Shown here: one piece after another, positions 24,989 to 36,218 of the stretch
Numbering within the stretch: the stretch's first letter is position 1
Layout: each line of letters opens with the position of its first letter
Source: Gyromitra esculenta
Lineage: Eukaryota > Ascomycota > Pezizomycetes > Pezizales > Discinaceae
DNA: 64,000 nt
Assembly: GCA_038503075.1 (NCBI GenBank)
Contig: JBCAML010000014.1
Span: forward strand, 1,240,001-1,304,000
Direction of reading: 5' to 3'
Translations under genes and position numbers: made by a program
Notes under the pieces: model-generated
The model's input: the letters and a program-made list of their open reading frames with translations, nothing else
Database searches by the model: none
What the model was told of the DNA's origin: nothing

Positions 24989-25359
24989 TTTAAATTTTTA
25001 ATGTGATTTCCTTTGTTCTACCTAGTGGGGTTGGAGGAGGTTTCCAGGGGTTGTTTATATCCTAAGGAAGAGCCTCACACCTCATTTCCCTTGGCGCTTT
25101 GGTATAAATGTAAAAAGCGATCTGGAAATGAAAATATTGTTTCACTGGAGTTGATAAGACTCGGCTTTGTAGACTATTTTACAGTTTATGGCATGATCCA
25201 TATATATTGCGTTTCTTGCCCCAGACCCGATCCAGACCGAGTTCCAACGTCCGTTTCGCAAAAGCCGGAACAACTTCACCACATTCGAATCGTTTCTCAT
25301 CACCCCTCGAACATTGACCCCACCGCTCCCACTCAGTTACCCCACCAAACTCACGAAAA
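24989..25359. promoter_or_regulatory. Shared divergent promoter of SPC19 and ATP18
   Basis: 371 bp between divergent starts; nothing distinctive beyond a C-rich stretch next to ATP18. Regulatory role inferred from position. Confidence 0.35.
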
Positions 25360-25940
25360 ATGACGCTCTTGACCAAACTCTTCGGCCGCAAATGGCCCGC
25401 CCCCGTCGGTTAGTTGTCAATGCCTATTTATTTGCTCAAAGGATCACATCGAATCTCTGCTAATATCACGTCTCCTCGAAATTATAGCTGAACCACTTTG
25501 GCCCTTCTTCACTGCCGGTATGTCACTCTTTTTAGGAAACCCCAGGAGCGGATAAGACGATGGAATTATATAAATGGGAATAAGGGTGGTGATGATGGAT
25601 TTTTGAGTCGATAAAGTTGGAAAGCTGATTGTGGAATACCCGGTAGGTGCCTTCGTCTTCTGGGGAGTCAACAGCTTTGCAACCATGGTCGCCAACAGTA
25701 TGTCTCCCCACCAAACATCCATCTCTTAGAGCACTTCGAATCTGGCTGCCCTCGCTTCTTCCTTTTAGCCTTGTTGTGAGGGATATGTTGCAACCTATCA
25801 CTGTTCTCGCTACCACACATAAGCGGATTGGACAAGTTTTATTGGGCCTTCATTTTTCGCTGACTCCAAGGTATTCTAATCTAGCTGATGATTTCAAGAA
25901 CGATCCTCGCAACCGGAACGCAAAGCCTGCTGCTCACTAG
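25360..25940 (+). CDS. ATP18: Mitochondrial ATP synthase subunit i/j (Atp18)
   Basis: Small membrane subunit of the F0 sector of fungal ATP synthase. Exons: 25360-25408, 25488-25517, 25647-25697, 25885-25940; 61 residues, all junctions phase 1. The spliced product has the family layout: a short basic N-terminus (LLTKLFGRKWPAPVAEP), the LWPFF(T)AG entry to the single membrane span, FVFWGVNSFATMVAN, and the C-terminal block FKNDPRN. Introns 2 and 3 (129 and 188 nt) are long compared with most in this window, and the second exon is 30 nt. The gene is invisible to single-ORF searches. Confidence 0.93.
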
Positions 25941-26810
25941 GTTTTGTTTGGTGGGTAAATGGGTTGGAGCTGCTGTTGTTTGATATATATATAGAAATAT
26001 GGGTTGGAAAGGGAGGGTTGATCGATACGAGCGCAAGCGCAAGCTTTAAAAAAAAGAAGTGTGTACTTTGTGTTGTGAAATAAATCATCATTGAGTAGCG
26101 GGAATATCCGGTTTCTCTCAAGGGGTTTCTAACGAATTATTTTTTGATATCATATCGGCCAGCTGCGAACGAGATATTCCTCACTGACGTATCCTTTCTC
26201 AGCCCTAAGGCACAGCACAGAAGAGAAAGGTTGAAGAGACCAAGAGAACGGCACCAGTATCGCCACGCTACCAGCATCAGAGCGAGAGCCCAGCGATGCC
26301 GTGATGAGCTATGGCATTCTGTCGAACGGTAAATCATGCATATTTTGTGTGGCAAAAAGCATGAAAACCCAGGTGAGACCATCACACACAGAGATTCCGC
26401 TTGAAAGAGACCCGAATAGAGGGTAAAAGAGCAAGAAAGTCCCACAGACCACCAATTAGTCACATTTTACCACCCGCCTGCCAACCAGTCCGCCAAGGCC
26501 CGCGGTTACATGCTAAGCTCCTTGCAGCACTCTCTTTCTCTCTCACACCTCAGTCACAGCCCAGCCCCAGCTTTCCTTAGGCCTGCCGTTGCCCTCGCCA
26601 GTATTTAAATCTCCCGACCCCTCGTCCACCAAAGTCTCTCTCTTCTCCCCCAACAAGATCCAACTCAGCTCCTATCATCTCCCTCCCCACACCTGTACCT
26701 TTGCAACTCATCTGCTAGCCCCCATCGTCTATCAACTCAACCTCGCTACTCCACAAAAGGGACATTATCTACAGCTCTCCCGCAAGCAAAACCTCCCTCG
26801 CTGTTTGTTT
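25941..26810. other. Intergenic and eIF1 leader
   Basis: 870 bp. The first half has no feature. 26520-26800 is CT-rich, typical of a strong fungal promoter and 5' UTR for the eIF1 gene. Confidence 0.4.
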
Positions 26811-27682
26811 ATGTCCATCGAAAATCTCAAGGTTCATGGTGAGTTCTTGCTGCTGCTCACCACATCCATAATTATATCAGCCCAACATCAGTTCTATAGT
26901 GGGCATTCTCGTAGAGGCACAACACAGAAAACTACTTCATGCTGTGCTTCTAGTCCGGAGAAGATGCCATGAGCTGATTGCGTTGCCTGGTTGTCTCGAT
27001 CACTCAGCTAACAGTTGGTTCCAGATCCTTTCGCCGACGACGTTGGTGATACCCAAGCCAAGAATTACGTCCATATTCGTATCCAACGTAAGAATTTATT
27101 TCCCCTGTTTCTGACGTTTCCACCTTTGAGATGTTGGTATTCCTTATGTGGTTGCTAACCCGATCCCACAGAGCGCAACGGTCGCAAGACGTTGACGACT
27201 GTCCAGGGGCTGCCAAAGGATTATAGTCCGAAGGCTCTTCTCAAAGCTTTCAAGAAAGAATATGGTGAGTTCCAGTTTCTTTCTACACACTGCCCTCTTC
27301 TAGAGACGATTTCCTGATGGAAATTCCCTCATTTTGCACTCAATGTACTGTACTGCTGAGGCAGTGTTTGTGTAACAATTACCCCTTACCTTACCCTACC
27401 ATCCCGTTTATCGTCCACCTATCATGATGGCAGAAACGCTGACGCCGTGTCACATAGCATGCAATGGCACCATCATTCAAGATAAGGACATGGGAGAGGT
27501 GATTCAACTTCAAGGAGACCATCGCACCAAGGTGATGGATTTTCTCACCGACAAGGGCAAAGATAAGATGGGCAAACATGCTTTGGAAAAGGAGAACGTC
27601 CAAGTAAGATCCATTTTACTCGGTGTCTAAGATTTCATCGAGCTCTATCTAACACGTGTCTTTACAGATCCACGGATTTTAA
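26811..27682 (+). CDS. SUI1: Translation initiation factor eIF1 (SUI1)
   Basis: Binds the 40S subunit near the P site and enforces start-codon selection. Exons: 26811-26838, 27025-27087, 27172-27264, 27458-27603, 27668-27682; 114 residues. Junction phases 1,1,1,0 all close. The protein starts MSIENLKVHDPFAD and shows the SUI1 core NYVHIRIQQRNGRKTLTTVQ, ACNGTIIQDKDMGEVIQLQG and the invariant ending VQIHGF. The last coding exon is only 15 nt (IHGF and stop). Introns 1 and 3 are long (186 and 193 nt). eIF1 genes in other eukaryotes often begin in a poor AUG context; here it is GTTTATGTC with T at -3, a weak context consistent with the known autoregulation of eIF1. Confidence 0.96.
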
Positions 27683-30209
27683 CACCAGCGTCTCAGGCCT
27701 GTTCCTCTCCGAAATCCATATTGGTTTATCAGGAGAATGAGACTGTTCGGAAGAAATGCCTATTTATCGATAGGTTTGTTCGAAAGGTGTTAGTGTCTTA
27801 GGAGGGAAAAGAGAAGCAAACGTAAACCACTTCAGCAGATGTTCTCTATGGACTTTTCTGTGCAGCTGTTTTTAATGCTTACGATGGGGTTCGAAAGCTT
27901 TCGCCTTGTTCGCTTTGTACTAGTATTTTTTAGTTTGCTTTATTTTCTTGTGCGAAACGGAGTCGTAGGGCTTTTGCAATATCGATGGCTTAAACAAATC
28001 GTATTACCTTGCACTGAAGTGTCTCGTGTCCATTGTGATCCTAGACTCTCTTCCTGGCTGGGAAGGGCGGGGTACATGACCACCCGACAGATTGCTCCGA
28101 CAGTAGGGTAAAATAGGCGCGGGGAAAGGGCTCAGTGACATAAACCTAGCACTCGGCACTAGGGAAGGAAGCTATGACGTAGAGATGGACGAGTAGGAAG
28201 TTGCTTATTTCTCGCTTCCCATCGAGATGGGTTTTGGTTCCATGGTTTAAACCACGGCTGGCGTAGTACGTAGTACGTGCATCACTGGTCACACTGCTCA
28301 CCTTCACCTTCGTACCTGTACATACCTCAAGCGCGATGATGAGGCTGCTTTTTATCCACTGTTCTCGCCTTGAGATCAGCTTGTAGAGTATGCATCCTGG
28401 GATACGCCTTCGAGAGGGTTTGAAGCCGCATGAAACAATCTGCAGGTGCGCGATTGTTTCCATAATTATAAATGGCTAAGCCACGAACCGTCTCATTATC
28501 CTACGCCTACCTGCAGATACTCGACCCCTTCTCTAACGGCAATATTGGGTATATTCAGGGGGGAAGAACCTGCATCGGAATGGCTGCGTCATCGGAAACA
28601 TGTAAGGCCGTTTTGAGATTTCGGATTATATGCCTAGAAACTGGACCAGAGACAATATCTGAATCTGAACCTGTAGCGAAGAGCTAGCGAGCGTGAAATC
28701 TTGGGGAGTTGAGATTACCTAGTTTGAAAGGAATAATATGAAAAGGCTGGATTTTCTAACCATTGCTGTAGTAACCGGATGTTTTATGCAGGCCTTAATA
28801 TTTCGCTGCAGAGAATCGATATTCTTTTTGTCTTCTTCACTGTTCCTGTGTCTCGACTAAATTCCTTGGCCTTTTGAAAGTCTTTTTTCCCGATGTGCCC
28901 TATAGCGCTTCCGTCTCCATTATACCTTACGTTTTATTTGTCACACCTATTTTATTGCCCGGCCGTGATTAATATCTGGTCGCATCGACGTTCAGTCCTA
29001 GATATGATTTACTGTCAATGATTGTGCTAGCTTCTCTATTACTAGTTCACTCTGTCACGGAGATGGGTGGGGCGGCTATAATCAATTCATCTAGCCGCTA
29101 TGCTCGACTCTTTGATTGACAGGGAAGGTAGAATTACCCTACACAGGGGTACATGTATTGATGTGAGCTGGGGGGGGTGTTATATCGGACAACATTAATG
29201 CATAGGTAGGAATTGATGAGAGCCACAACCTCGGGATAAGTGTCGCTGCGGACAACGGGAGGACCTTCGGCAGGTGAAAAAGACCTTACTTGGTGTAGAT
29301 GAAAGATTTCCCTTGAAATTTAGCCTAGTAGGTAAGGGACATGTCGACCAGTTCCGAACAGAACCTGGCGGACCTGCTTGTAGTCATGAGGGAAGAAGGC
29401 TTTGTGCTACATACATGCAGCTACAGTATGACTATTAGAGGTAGCTGCCCCAAATACCACTCACCCTATAGAGCTATCAAAATAAGCCAACAGGGTATGA
29501 ATGTGTACAAAGAAAAGGCATCGGGAGAAGGAAATGGATGATTACATTGTCTCCTCACTGTCCTGTTCCATCGCAGAAGTTCGAGTACAGTTTTAGTTCG
29601 AGATAAACAATCTGGGGAAGATAGATAGTGTCACGGGGATCTGGGGGGAGAACAGAATTCTGCCTAGATAAAATGCCCCTTCTTCCTTTAGTCTAAAGAG
29701 ATGGCGAAGATGATCAAAATCCCTTGCAGGGAGAAACCATGAATTAAAGATCGACTCGATGGCATCCGGGGGGGGGGGGCGAGGGGGCGGGAGTGTACCT
29801 GCACGTGTACCTGCACGCAATTTCCAGCAGATTGATGCTGATACCTGTAAATTCGGGAAGCATTTACCAACGGAAATGTAAGAATTATTTCTACCAATCA
29901 TGGGAAATGTTTACTACAGTACCGGAAAGTGGGGTGCTTTTGGTACAGTATTGTTAGAAAGTGTAGGAATAAGTCAAGATGACTACCATATTACCTTTAA
30001 GAACTCTGTAGCACTACCGATTTAACCCCCCGCGTTCATGGGAATGATGTACGAATACCGTACCAACTTCACCCTCCCTTCCCGGGGTTGTATATCTCCC
30101 CATCAAACGAATCAGACTTAGCGAATACCGCACATGTTTATGTTCGTGGCAGCGAATTTCCCTAGTTTCAGTTCATAGTCTTTTGTTCTTTAAGCCAGCC
30201 ATCGGGGCA
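27683..30209. other. Intergenic, no supported gene
   Basis: 2.5 kb. Short ORFs (for example 27839-28111 and 28472-28687) have no family similarity and overlap the probable eIF1 3' UTR or AT-rich DNA. A G-run lies at 29770-29779, next to a duplicated GTGTACCTGCAC (about 29793-29818). Confidence 0.45.
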
Positions 30210-30344
30210 GGTTATAGCTCAACGGTAGCAGTCTTGGCTCCCAAGATGCATGTAGTATCGAATCTGGTCTCTCTAAGCACGTCAGTTCGAATCCTCGATT
30301 CGTGACCAGCAAATCACGATCCCTCCCATCGTAACAGACGGATT
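30210..30344 (+). ncRNA. Pol III-type element with tRNA-like A and B boxes (tRNA-derived or decayed tRNA)
   Basis: TAGCTCAACGG at 30215-30225 fits the A-box consensus and GTTCGAATC at 30285-30293 fits the B-box consensus; a T5 run at 30341-30345 could end transcription. The 5' GGTTAT can pair with GTGACC at 30302-30307, as an acceptor stem would. An anticodon-arm-like hairpin (GTCTT...AAGAT) follows the D-arm. However, the residue before its candidate anticodon is not T, the T-stem does not pair in the standard way, and the A-B distance is about 60 nt, so a large intron or insertion would be needed. Best read as a degenerate or intron-bearing tRNA, or a tRNA-derived small RNA gene. Type is not settled. 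Confidence 0.4.
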
Positions 30345-30349
30345 TTTGT

Positions 30350-31461
30350 CCTTTCTCTAAAATATTGAATAGATTACTAAGAGGTAACCCCTTTCCTCTC
30401 CTCTTTGCTGTCTCTCGAAGTGTTTATAATTTTCAACGAACAGAAAATATTCAAAGCTTTTTTTGCTTTATGCGCATCGGCTCAGGTTTACTTCTTATAT
30501 ATATAGGCTTTGTGTGGTTGTTGCTCTGTTTTATTTTTCAGTTTTTTTATTTTTCAATTTTGTTTATTTATAAGTTAATTTTGCTTTCGTTCAAAATTGG
30601 GAAGAAAGAGCATGGGCTCTGGACTATGTGGTCAAGAAGATGGAGTATGAGGGAAGAGATGAAATTATAAGGATATGGAACTTTATGTATTGTCATAGCT
30701 TCAGTGCTAGTAACAATTAATGAGTTAAAAAACAAAAAACAAAACAAAAAGGTTTATTTCTTTATCACATATATCAGATAAAGCGCCGAGTGACGACTCA
30801 TGATTTGTTCGCCCACAGAACCAATCAGCATCTGACGTGGGAGGATCTAGCTAACTCTAACACAATTTACTTTTTTTTTTTGAAAAAAATTCACCTTACG
30901 TTTGAGCTGATTCGAATGTACTTCAATGTTTCTCAAATATGTTTGTTATATCTTTGCCTGAGGATACCCTCATTTGTAGCAAAATAAATAAAAGAACAGG
31001 GGAACAAAAGGACAGAGCGGAGACAAGAAAACATGGAAGACGAAAAAAACTTAACCCATCAACATAAGAAGAAATGTAACACCTGAGATACTACAAATTG
31101 ACGTCATAGAGATTTCTCGTCTTCACTCTGCCTGAGATATATAATGTGAATCAAGCAGGGTAAATAGGGGCAGAGAGAAAGAGAAAAGCGGCATACTGTG
31201 CATCTATCCTGACCGGGTGCTTGCTCCGCTGTCGGTATCCCATATACCAAGCATCTGTTATCGAAAAATTCTGTTAGTAAGAACTAAGGCCATCATAAAA
31301 ATCCAGAGAACCCCCCGAAAAGAAGAAAAGAAGAAAAGAAAAACACTCCAGATCTCAAAGTTTGCCCTGGATTGGAAATATCTACGCCTACTACTCCCTG
31401 ACCAAAAACAAAGTCCCAAGAACTTGGGTAGAAAATAATTGTGCATCCATCTAGCATGAGC
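30350..31461. other. AT-rich intergenic stretch
   Basis: 1.1 kb between the pol III-like element and the NVJ2-like gene. The 101-codon ORF at 30365-30670 is T-rich and hydrophobic by composition and is not called. Confidence 0.4.
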
Positions 31462-34400
31462 TTAGGTCATTGCTTCATCCGCCTCCCACGGAACCTTTGT
31501 TCTTGACTCAGCTTCCTCTGCAGCATGCCAAACTTCTCTTTCCGCTTCCTTCTCCTTCCTCACCATCCGTTCGTGCTCTCGTTCTCGGTCAACTTCCCCA
31601 TTTGGAGTTCTTAATGACCTACTCCGTCTGGGTAGGTTTGGCGATATTGAAGAAGAAAATTCTGAATCGCGGGATGATGTTGGAAACATGAGATGAGATT
31701 CCATGCTACCATTATGGGTTGCGTGTCTACGGATGTAGTCGCTTTCTTCACCTTCAACAGTTGGTACAGGTGAGGGGGGCTCCGAGTCCGGGGCTGCTAC
31801 AACTAATAGTTGATCGGCCCCTCCATTAAAGGGAGAGAGATCCCGGGGTGGTATAGGTGGAGCTGGTGACGTGCGGCTTTTGGTTCTTGAGGGTAGCAGT
31901 GGTGGTGGTAATGATTTGCGTTTCGGTACGTTGATGGGCGGCGTTTTCTTTGCAACAGGTGGTGGAATAGTTACAGGTGGAAGATTACGAGGCTGTGAGT
32001 GCCTACTGGAAACTTCCACTGATGATGATGATCCCTCCCCGTTTGTATTTCGAGTTTTGTACCAATTCCTTACAGCTGCGGTCGCGTTGGCAACTGCTGC
32101 AAAAGAGGGCTTTTCTTGAAGCGCCTTGGGAATAATAGATGACTGACTCATAGAACTCAAGTTTGGTTCAGAGGAATTCGGGCCGCCCGGATTTGTAGAC
32201 ACGAAGCTCCGAATCGAACTTCCGGAAATACTACGAGCTGGGCTTGGCGTTCTTTTAGCACCTCTTACTCTTGAAACCACTTCGTCTGTTCGGCCTTCGA
32301 ATGAATTCGAATTCACGGATGAGTAACTGCTTTTGTCTGAAGCATGATCGGCCAATGAATCAGCTGCCAAGCTCTCTGAACTAAACTTTGCTCTTGTGGG
32401 AGATGTTGGATTGGTTCCCGAGGGAGAGTGGGGGCTGGATGATGATCTAGATCTGCTCATTGCTGCTACCGCAGATGTGACGCCTTTGTCAGCGACATCA
32501 CCCTTACCACGAACAGCTGTAACGTTCACTGCGTCCGTGATCACACTGGGTGAGGGAGGTGATATTGCTGTTAAGGACTGTGCCCGATGAGATTTTGTTT
32601 TCCTTTCGCCATGTGACCTTGATGAGGGGGATCTTAATGCAGGCGATTTTGGTCCCCCTCGCGGACTGTCCGGTGGCTCACTCATGCCAATTATCGATGC
32701 AGATTTCTGCCTGTCCGGAGGCGCTGGTAACTGTGTAATAACTGGCATACTCATGGTTCTCTCATTCAGATTTCTCAACGGAGAATCCACTTGGTCTTCT
32801 GAAGGTTCTTCTTCAAGTCCCATGTCTCTATCAACATCATCTACAACACCGTTTTCAGCTGGTGATCCCTCTTCAGCATGGTGGCCGTGGGCCTTAAGCT
32901 GTTCCTCCCAGATCCCGCCTCGAAATAGTTGAGAAATGGTGTCTGTGAAGGGTGTATCATCCCAGTGAGGAAGTACGATGGTTTCTGCTATTACTTCTCG
33001 TATCCGACTCTCGATTACGCGAAGGATAGGATTCCAAATTATCTGTCGTGAACCCACAATTGGCTCGATATCAAGTTCCATCTTAGGCATGGTCTCAAAA
33101 GTCATCCATACTCTGTTGCTTGGTGGTGGCTTGATCTTGATGATGGCGTGGCCCTCAAGTCTTTTCAAGACAACACTTAGAACTAGGTTAACCTCTCTAG
33201 GTTTAAAGCGACCAGGTAATTGCAGAGTAGCTTTCGCAGCAATTTCCTAAAATTCGTCCAATCAGCACTCAGCGTCTTTAGACCAAACGCATGTCAACGA
33301 ATTTGCACCAAAAAAAAAACATCCGTACCAATCGGAAGTTACCCGTGTAATTAACATCAGCCTCAGCAGAGAAATCGCCATCCGCGGTCAAATCTTTCAG
33401 CCGAGGATTTGTGATGTATGGAACACCTTCACCAACGTGTACCTTTTGAAGCACGATATCAGACAAAAAATTGGGTTTATTAACTCTGGCTATCTTTTTC
33501 GTTATCCTCGTTCGGATCAACTTTTCGATGTCAGGAGTCTTGTAGATAGCCAAGAAAAGGCGCCCAAATAACCCATTGACCCAGTTCATCTGTAGATGAT
33601 CCTCTGAAGAGTGAAGACGTTGTAATAGTGATATCATATGTTTCTGTTCAAAGCGCTGTGGTGTTGGAGGGATAGTAGCTGGATCATTGCGAGATTTCTC
33701 CTGGTTCCTGAGAAGCGCAAAGTAAAAATCTTCTTTCAAGGAGCAGTTCTCCGAGAACAGAAAGAACGGCATGGTGACAGAGCTGGTATCAAGAGATGGG
33801 TCGACAGCGCTATTCTTCTGCGATAAACAAATAGCATTGCGGCGGATATAGAGTTCCCCTTCTGGTATCTTCTCGCCACCACCATATATGCTGACCTTAA
33901 ACAAGCTTAGAGAAATAACGTGACGAACTTCAGTTTGGTCTGCATCGTCGTAGAGCATAAGATGGCCGTGTCTGCGTAGATAAAAAGCGTCAACGTCATT
34001 CCTAGGTTCGAGGGAACAACGGCTAGGCCCACCTCAGCACCACATAGAACTCATTCCTAGCTCTCCGGACTTTCTTTTCTCCGCCGTTCTGATCTGTGCT
34101 CATAGTGCTCGCTCGCCTATCGAACAAGCTGCGGTACATGGATTGGACTACGGAAGGAGAATCATTTACGGGAGTGCGAGTTCCTCCTGGGGATACTCGC
34201 TCTGGTGGTTTGCCGTTCACACCTCCGGGCACGAACTCTCTCGTCACGGCAAAATAGCCTGCAGCAACATCAGCAGAGGCGTTATGTTTTCTCGACGTTT
34301 TCTCGTCCTCGGTTTTGAAGATCTTTTCATCATCACCCTCTCGGACGAGGTCAGAGACAGGCTCTTCGAGCAACACATGTGGAAAGGTAAGATGGGCGTA

Positions 34401-34481
34401 GAGCAAGACGAGGCCGAGTAACAAGGGCAAGAACGAGATCCCTCCGATCAAGTAGACGACGAGAAACGAAGAGAAGCTCAT
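31462..34481 (-). CDS. SMP/PH-domain lipid-transfer protein, Nvj2/TEX2 family
   Basis: ER-anchored lipid-transfer protein acting at membrane contact sites; yeast Nvj2 works at the nucleus-vacuole junction and ER-Golgi contacts. Exons on the minus strand: 34481-34033, 33971-33329, 33246-31462; 958 residues. One membrane segment at about residues 4-28 (FLVVYLIGGISFLPLLLGLV). A PH-like region spans about 145-270 (FYVVLRHGHLMLYDD, SVTMPFFLFSENCSLKEDFYFAL). The SMP lipid-binding domain spans about 285-480 (QMNWVNGLFGRLFLA, FETMPKMELDIEPIVG, IIWNPILRVIESRIREVI). The C-terminal half is a long Ser/Pro-rich disordered region with polyproline patches (ITIPPPVAKKTPPI-like), ending in a charged coiled segment (EREVWHAAEEAESR). 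It is divergent from the FHA gene. Confidence 0.93.
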
Positions 34482-36218
34482 GGCCAGGGCCAGTTAAGAG
34501 CAAGGGGCATGGAAAACCCAACAGCGTCGTTCAAGAGAGAAATGAAGGGTAGATGCTGTTTGGAAGAAGGACACCTGGATGGAAGCTGGGGGCTGATAAT
34601 GTTGTGATGACTATTTACAGATAGTGCTGCAAGTGCTGTAAGCGGCGGTTGCGGTAGTGGCAACAAATGATGCAGAGATGTGCCAGACAGGATGTACCAA
34701 AGCAACGCGGCGGGAATTCCAAGCACAGGAGCAGCGGCGGCTCTTCTGTTGGGGTCACGTCACGGGTTGAGCCACTCGTTGTGGGTGTGTTTTGTTTTTG
34801 TTTACAGCCCCAGGTCTTGGTGCTTCTTGACTCTGGGGAAAACTACCCGGTCCCAAGGTCCCGAGCGCCACAGCTCCACGTTCTGTGTGCCCAAAACCGA
34901 GAGCCCAACTCAACTTCGCGCTCTCTCAAAGGACATCCATGTGTGTTTCTATTCGAAATGCGGGATAATCTCGAATGTCTGCGTCTGCAAGTGCACATAA
35001 TCCGACATCTTGGACTGAGAGATCCCCCATCTGAATCTTGTGCATTCGTGTTTGAGGCTCCTTGGGCCTGTATGTAACGTGCCTTTTCTTGCGCACACCC
35101 CCATCACGCCCTCGGCTACCCATCGAAGAAAGACAGCTTGCGTGACAAGAGAGAGTTCCATGAATCCCTAACCGCACTGAACATCCCACCTCGCGAGCCC
35201 ACGACACAAAGCCTGCTGCCAGTCGACCGGTCAGTTAGCACGCATCCTGAGAGTGGCAGTCTGCAGACCCTGTGGGTCAGTTATTCTCGTTGGCCCGTCC
35301 GTCCCAGCACACTTTTTTATTTTCTTATTTTCTTATTTTCTTATTTCTTGATCCTCCTGTCACACATACCACCAGCCCTGGGCTCCCAGGCTGTCGCCAT
35401 TCTCTCAACAACGAGAGGATTTTCTGTCTTTTCAGCACCGAGAGCGCGTTTTAGACAGTACAGCTGTTGGTGAGTGACCCAACTGCAGTCCCGGTTAGCT
35501 CCCGCCCTTTGCCATCACGCCCATCCATCAGTCCCCATCCACACACACACATCGAAATCCATCAGGCAGCCCAGCCATACAAACATCTCATCCACTCAGA
35601 CGCTGCAGTCGCTCATCCCCCAATCCGCAGCCACCCCAGATTCTATTCCAGAAACCCGTTTGATTAGTTTCCTCCCACTCATCCAACCCATCGTGTGCGC
35701 GAACCCCCTACTCCCCTGAAGTTCCTTCTTCTCTGTCTCCTTAGCCACTATCTATCCCCGCTGCCCCTCCTAGCCTCGTTGTTGACGGGAGACCCTCGGA
35801 GCATTCCTTCTAATACATACATACCCCTTTTGCCCAACCCCCCCCCGTGCCCTCTATCACCGCCCACGGCCCCCCTTCAGCCCGCCCATCTGCCCTACAG
35901 CTATTTCTGCTTCACCTCCGCCGCTGGAGCCTCCATCTGACGTAACAACAATCATCAATAGAACACAAGCGCCAAAAGGTCTTAAAAATTAATATACCGT
36001 GTTTACCGCGTCTCAGTCTAGCCTTCGACTATAGATCGCCACATAGTCAGCCGCCTCTATCAAACCTCGTCCTACACTCTCGCCCACGCCCACGCCCACG
36101 CCCACGCCCACGCCCACGCCCACGCCCACGCCCACCCACCCTTTCACCTTCCTCCTCCTCCCTATCTCCCTTCCTCCTCCTCCCCGTTCCCGTCTCCTCT
36201 GCAGGCCCGTAGGAGCAT
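34482..36218. promoter_or_regulatory. Long divergent upstream region of the NVJ2-like and PRO45-like genes
   Basis: 1.7 kb, rich in C/T and CA runs on the plus strand. A possible 5' UTR intron for the FHA gene runs from GTGAGT at 35470 to CTGCAG at 36204 (735 nt), 15 nt before the ATG. No protein-coding signal. Confidence 0.4.
36081..36137 (+). repeat. CGCCCA hexanucleotide microsatellite
   Basis: About nine and a half uninterrupted CGCCCA units, 80 bp upstream of the FHA-gene ATG, inside the predicted 5' leader or its intron. Confidence 0.9.
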
